The notes under the pieces were generated by a model. That model saw only the letters and a program-made list of their open reading frames with translations, ran no database searches and was not told where the DNA came from. Of a stretch of DNA of 9,968 bases, positions 6,868-9,968 are shown one piece after another. The DNA is taken from positions 1 to 9,968 of the forward strand of contig JALQTG010000272.1 of NCBI GenBank assembly GCA_023264075.1, written 5' to 3'. A program made the position numbers and the translations under genes. Numbering within the stretch: the first letter of the stretch is position 1; the number at the start of each line of letters is the position of its first letter. Source of the stretch: Crocinitomicaceae bacterium (GTDB lineage Bacteria > Bacteroidota > Bacteroidia > Flavobacteriales_D > Crocinitomicaceae).

Positions 6868-8071
6868 CCGTTTCGAAAAGTGACACTGCCATTACAGTAC
6901 CCAAAATTAATGCAATTTTTGGAGATTGAAGGGGGTTGTTGGTAATGGCCCCTATCAGATAAACAATTGCTACAAAAAAGGCAATTGGATTCGTACGCAG
7001 CGTCTTCAGTGCATAATTCTTTAGCCATAGTGCCCAAAATAGTAGGAATGCCAATACTCCGAGGAGACCATACCGAAAGAGAAGTAAAAAATATTCGCTT
7101 TCTGAATAAATAGTATGACGTTCAAAATATTCTTTTTCGGGTGCATGGCCAATGATCCAATGTCCAGGCATAGCATCAATTATTTTTTGCCATTGTTCTA
7201 ACCTTCCTATACCTGCACTTTTTAATATTCCAGGATTCGCCAAAGAGTTAAGGTATAAATTCCCCATAAGTGAAAGCCCAACGTAAATGAGAATGGAGAA
7301 AAGAAGTATTTGTATGCTTCTTCTCCAATTACTTGGGTTACTTAGGTAAAATACGAGTAGGACCAAAACATAGGTTAACATTCCCGTGCGCGTCTGACAG
7401 AGTAATAACCCCGTAATAGCTATCCCTAACAAAACGGTGTTGCGCCATGGATAAGCCGTGCTTTTCGGAAGAAACAACAGCATGAAGCTCAAAAAGAATA
7501 AACCATTGGTGTTAGGATTTCCGAGTACCCCTAATGCTCTTTTTGTAGCTGGCTCTCCTAGGGAGTTTAAACCGAAGAAATCAAGGTGATGAGGCGCAGC
7601 ATAAAACGGTTCAATAATCGAATTAAATCCGAAAATATTGTAATAATGAAGTAGGTTAAAAATGAAAGCGAGAATGAAAAGAGGGACTATGATGCGCAAC
7701 AACTGGCGCTTGGTGAAGAAAAAATAAATGAACCCAATAAATCCAATCAATTTCAGGTACTTCAGCACTTCAAACCAATCCCTTAGCTCCGCCCAACGTC
7801 CATTGCCAAGAATGGAAACGACGGTCAGGGCAATGAAAACAAAAAATGCGAAGATGATTTGTCGATGTTTCGTGACGCGTTTGATGAAATCACTTCGAAA
7901 AAAAAATAGTATAAACAGGACAAGAATGGGGAATGCGATATCGGATACTTCGAGTGCAGGAAAACTATCGGCGATGCGCAAAGGAGGAAGAAGCATGGCT
8001 CCTACCATAGAAAGAATGAGAAGTAGTTGACTTAACTGAACAACGAAAGGTTTCTTTATTTCCCCGCCCAT
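6845..8071 (-). CDS. Wzy-like O-antigen/exopolysaccharide polymerase
   Basis: The 408-residue membrane protein has about ten to twelve hydrophobic segments, the first at about 11-30 and the last at about 382-399. Motifs of the O-antigen polymerase/ligase superfamily are present: KRALGVLGNPNTNG (177-190), CQTRTG (225-230), GRLEQWQ (289-295) with R290, and HWIIGHAPE (304-312). SESEY (323-327) and RYGLLG (333-338) follow. The Arg residues at 178, 228, 290 and 333 fit the positively charged loops that bind the glycan. It should join flipped repeat units in the periplasm. I favour Wzy over ligase because it lacks the HNQ-type histidine seen in the other membrane protein of this operon, but this is inference. 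The start overlaps the acyltransferase by 16 nt and the stop overlaps the GT4 gene by 23 nt. A run of nine T on the coding strand (7898-7906) encodes F56-F58. Confidence 0.85.
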   Translation of the reverse strand: MGGEIKKPFVVQLSQLLLILSMVGAMLLPPLRIADSFPALEVSDIAFPILVLFILFFFRSDFIKRVTKHRQIIFAFFVFIALTVVSILGNGRWAELRDWFEVLKYLKLIGFIGFIYFFFTKRQLLRIIVPLFILAFIFNLLHYYNIFGFNSIIEPFYAAPHHLDFFGLNSLGEPATKRALGVLGNPNTNGLFFLSFMLLFLPKSTAYPWRNTVLLGIAITGLLLCQTRTGMLTYVLVLLVFYLSNPSNWRRSIQILLFSILIYVGLSLMGNLYLNSLANPGILKSAGIGRLEQWQKIIDAMPGHWIIGHAPEKEYFERHTIYSESEYFLLLFRYGLLGVLAFLLFWALWLKNYALKTLRTNPIAFFVAIVYLIGAITNNPLQSPKIALILGTVMAVSLFETDDQTNKN

Positions 8072-8655
8072 TCGGTATAATATTCATTTAACTCCGGGTG
8101 TTCTTTGAGGTATTGCTCATCTATTTTCCGGGTATCACCCACCACCTTGGCAGGGTTTCCTGCTATGATTGAAAAGTCTGGAAAGGTACCCTTTACATAA
8201 CTAAACGCTGCTACTATTGATCCTTTACCAATGGTTGTGTCCGGCATAATAATCGCATGTGGGCCGATGAAGGTATACGCTCCAATGTCGACACTTCCTA
8301 TGATGTACCCTTTCATCTTCGTGCCACCATAATTTTTACCATAGAGTCGTATGGAAATATGACTGCTGTGTGTCAGCAGGGATACCCAGCAACAAACTTG
8401 AGTCCCTTCACCAATTCTCAATCCATTAGAACCATCAATGAAACAATAGTGATTAATGAAGACATTATCCTCCATGTGTAGTTTATCTTTCCCTTGGAAT
8501 AATGTTGTAGAACCATACCTTGTTTTTGGAAGTCGCACACCATCATAACGTTTGTAACCACTAATCATAACAGGTTTAAAAAACCTTAATATCCGATGTT
8601 GAATATGATTTATGACTCTTTTCACTGTGTTCTTGTACAAAGATATTAAAATCAA
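8056..8655 (-). CDS. Left-handed beta-helix (hexapeptide repeat) acyltransferase
   Basis: The 199-residue protein belongs to the hexapeptide-repeat acyltransferases, which usually work as trimers and transfer an acetyl or similar group from acyl-CoA to a sugar. Repeats of the [LIV]-G-x4 kind are visible in LRIGEGTQVCCWVS (79-92), YIIGSVDIGAYTFIGP (117-132) and TTIGKGSIVAA (140-150). H96 in LLTHSSH (93-99) is the likely catalytic base. The end has the usual IIAGNPAKVVG (163-173) and a short helical tail. It probably O- or N-acetylates the repeat unit or a precursor. N-acetylation of the product of the DegT enzyme in this operon is possible but unproven. The start is TTG at 8655-8653, which overlaps the flippase stop as TTGA. 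No ATG or GTG exists upstream in this frame before a stop. Later candidates are TTG at codon 6, GTG at codon 11 and ATG at codon 30. Confidence is high for the family and moderate for the exact start. Confidence 0.9.
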   Translation of the reverse strand: MILISLYKNTVKRVINHIQHRILRFFKPVMISGYKRYDGVRLPKTRYGSTTLFQGKDKLHMEDNVFINHYCFIDGSNGLRIGEGTQVCCWVSLLTHSSHISIRLYGKNYGGTKMKGYIIGSVDIGAYTFIGPHAIIMPDTTIGKGSIVAAFSYVKGTFPDFSIIAGNPAKVVGDTRKIDEQYLKEHPELNEYYTEWAGK

Positions 8656-9947
8656 GAGGAATGTATAGCATTCAATTGATCTGCTTTTTTGGTGATGTTT
8701 AACTTGATAAAGATAACTAAAATCAAAAATAAACTCATGGCTAGACTAATGATCCAAAACAATTCATTCCCATTGATTTTTCCTTGGTTCATTAACATCG
8801 GAAGAAGTCCAAATCCTGCGAGCTGGATAACGGTACTTATAAGTCCTAACCAGAAGAATAATTTTTGACGCCCAATAATAAGTGGAATAGTTGAAATAGG
8901 AGAAGCAATAAAATTAATCATTAGCCAAGGTGCTATTATTTCTGATATCTGTCCAGAATAGGCCCATTTTTTCCCAAAAACTACACTAAAAATCTCTTCC
9001 CCAAAAAAGAATATGATGGAGAATGGAACAATAGATAGAACTGCAAGCATTAGCGTTGTCTTTTTCAGTAAGGGATATAGTGCCTTTTTTTCACTGAAGG
9101 CCGTTGAGCAACGATTAAAAAATACTTGTCCCATTGAGGCTCCTACAAGTACAAGAGGGAGTTTTAGCATTCGAAAAGAGTGGTCGTACGCACCGAAAAT
9201 GGCTTGGTCGAAAAATTCGACAACAAAAAATGCGATGAGTAACTCACGACCATTATCCAATAGCGTGTGAGGAAGATTGACTGCAGGAAACTCGCGGTAT
9301 GTCTCAGCGAGTACCTTCATTTTTCCTTTTGACCGTTTAAAAGGACCTGTTTTTTTGGTTGTCAAATATTCCCTTATGAAAACAATTACGGCCATTGCCG
9401 ACCCGATTAAATGGGACAATATCAAGCCAATTACTCCAAAGTGGAGTAGACCTGCTATAATTTTTATGCTGTTGGTGAAAGTAGATCCAACAACTCCTGA
9501 AACAGAGATGTGATTGAACGATTTATTGCGAATAGCCCAATTCGTACCTATGTTTCTAAAAATCATGAAGAAGGATGTCGATACTATAAAAAGAATGTAC
9601 CCCAGAATAGGTAGGTCGAAGTCAGACCACACCCAATAACCTAATCCAACAAATAGTGAGACTCCTAAGGAAATAAGTGCAATCCGCAGTGAGAGTCGAA
9701 ATAATTGGAACGCATGGTGGTGATTTTTTGGAAGTGGAAGTGTCAATTCATAGCGCGCTGTGGCAATCGCAGTAATAAATGCGGTAATTCGAAGAAAAAC
9801 GCCGAGTTCACCAATTTCATCAGGGGTAAATAGTCGTGTGATAAAAGGAGTTGAAAGATAGCTAACCATTTGAGCAAGCACAGTCCCCGACGTGAGCACA
9901 ACAATTGATTTTAGAAAATCAGATTTAATATTTAGCCGCTTCAGCAT
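8652..9947 (-). CDS. wzx: Wzx-type polysaccharide flippase (MOP/MATE-like)
   Basis: The 431-residue membrane protein has about twelve to fourteen hydrophobic segments, the usual layout of polysaccharide flippases. It moves the undecaprenyl-linked repeat unit from the cytoplasmic to the periplasmic face of the inner membrane. The first helix region reads LTSGTVLAQMVSYLSTPFIT (18-37), followed by RLFTPDEIGELG (38-49), the family's N-terminal signature. ATARYELTLPLPK (62-74) is the next conserved loop, and the central region has RMLKLPLVLVGASMGQVFFN (259-278). Length is typical. It is the first gene of the operon seen here, but the operon may start further right: a second frame is open from the window edge to a TGA at 9943-9941, overlapping this start by 7 nt. 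The ATG at 9947 is the only one seen. The wzx frame itself has no stop before the edge, so a longer N-terminus cannot be excluded. The residues after the ATG already match the normal start of the family. Confidence 0.9.
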   Translation of the reverse strand: MLKRLNIKSDFLKSIVVLTSGTVLAQMVSYLSTPFITRLFTPDEIGELGVFLRITAFITAIATARYELTLPLPKNHHHAFQLFRLSLRIALISLGVSLFVGLGYWVWSDFDLPILGYILFIVSTSFFMIFRNIGTNWAIRNKSFNHISVSGVVGSTFTNSIKIIAGLLHFGVIGLILSHLIGSAMAVIVFIREYLTTKKTGPFKRSKGKMKVLAETYREFPAVNLPHTLLDNGRELLIAFFVVEFFDQAIFGAYDHSFRMLKLPLVLVGASMGQVFFNRCSTAFSEKKALYPLLKKTTLMLAVLSIVPFSIIFFFGEEIFSVVFGKKWAYSGQISEIIAPWLMINFIASPISTIPLIIGRQKLFFWLGLISTVIQLAGFGLLPMLMNQGKINGNELFWIISLAMSLFLILVIFIKLNITKKADQLNAIHSS

Positions 9948-9968
9948 AACCTCAATGCTACGAAGATA

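Noticed and set aside
9013..9513. Two plus-strand open frames (85 and 78 codons)
   Set aside because: They are antisense to wzx, and the flippase frame is continuous and conserved through this stretch.
1..9968. tRNA, rRNA, CRISPR, insertion sequence, riboswitch or attachment-site signals
   Set aside because: Nothing of these kinds was seen; coding sequence fills essentially the whole window, and no direct-repeat arrays or transposase motifs are present.

Overview
The window looks like chromosomal DNA of a moderately AT-rich Gram-negative bacterium. I favour the Bacteroidota (Flavobacteriales-like). The reasons are the near absence of Shine-Dalgarno motifs before the starts, the A/T-rich leaders, and the general character of the glycosyltransferase, DegT and Wzx proteins. 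This is inference from the sequence alone and no taxonomic search was possible.

Region 1 (1-1305, plus strand) holds the 3' part of rimK, an ATP-grasp ligase that adds glutamate to protein or peptide tails. It is joined by an ATGA overlap to a complete zinc-dependent deacylase of the aspartoacylase/succinylglutamate desuccinylase type (M14 fold). The two look co-translated and may form an amide-forming and amide-cleaving pair.

Region 2 (1311-9947, minus strand) holds eight genes that fill the rest of the window. They are a Wzx/Wzy-type surface polysaccharide (O-antigen, capsule or exopolysaccharide) cluster. In transcription order they are: a Wzx flippase, a hexapeptide-repeat acyltransferase, a Wzy-like polymerase, a GT4 glycosyltransferase, a second GT4-type glycosyltransferase, an ExoA-like GT2 glycosyltransferase with a membrane tail, a DegT-family PLP aminotransferase, and a second polymerase/ligase-like membrane protein with the Wzy_C/WaaL pattern. 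Every junction either overlaps or has a gap of only 2 nt, so this is almost certainly one operon with translational coupling. Its promoter lies beyond the right edge.

The expected division of labour is as follows. The aminotransferase makes an amino sugar nucleotide. The three glycosyltransferases extend a lipid-linked repeat unit. The acyltransferase decorates it, Wzx flips it, and the two membrane polymerase/ligase proteins polymerise it and possibly transfer it to an acceptor in the periplasm. The priming glycosyltransferase, the chain-length regulator, the export proteins and most sugar-nucleotide enzymes are not in the window.

There is no gene-free stretch longer than 5 nt between the window's genes. 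I saw no tRNA, rRNA, CRISPR array, insertion sequence or clear terminator. I see no clearly new system. The most notable points are the altered DxD/DAH-type motif in the GT2 enzyme, the two polymerase-like proteins in one operon, and the RimK-deacylase pair.
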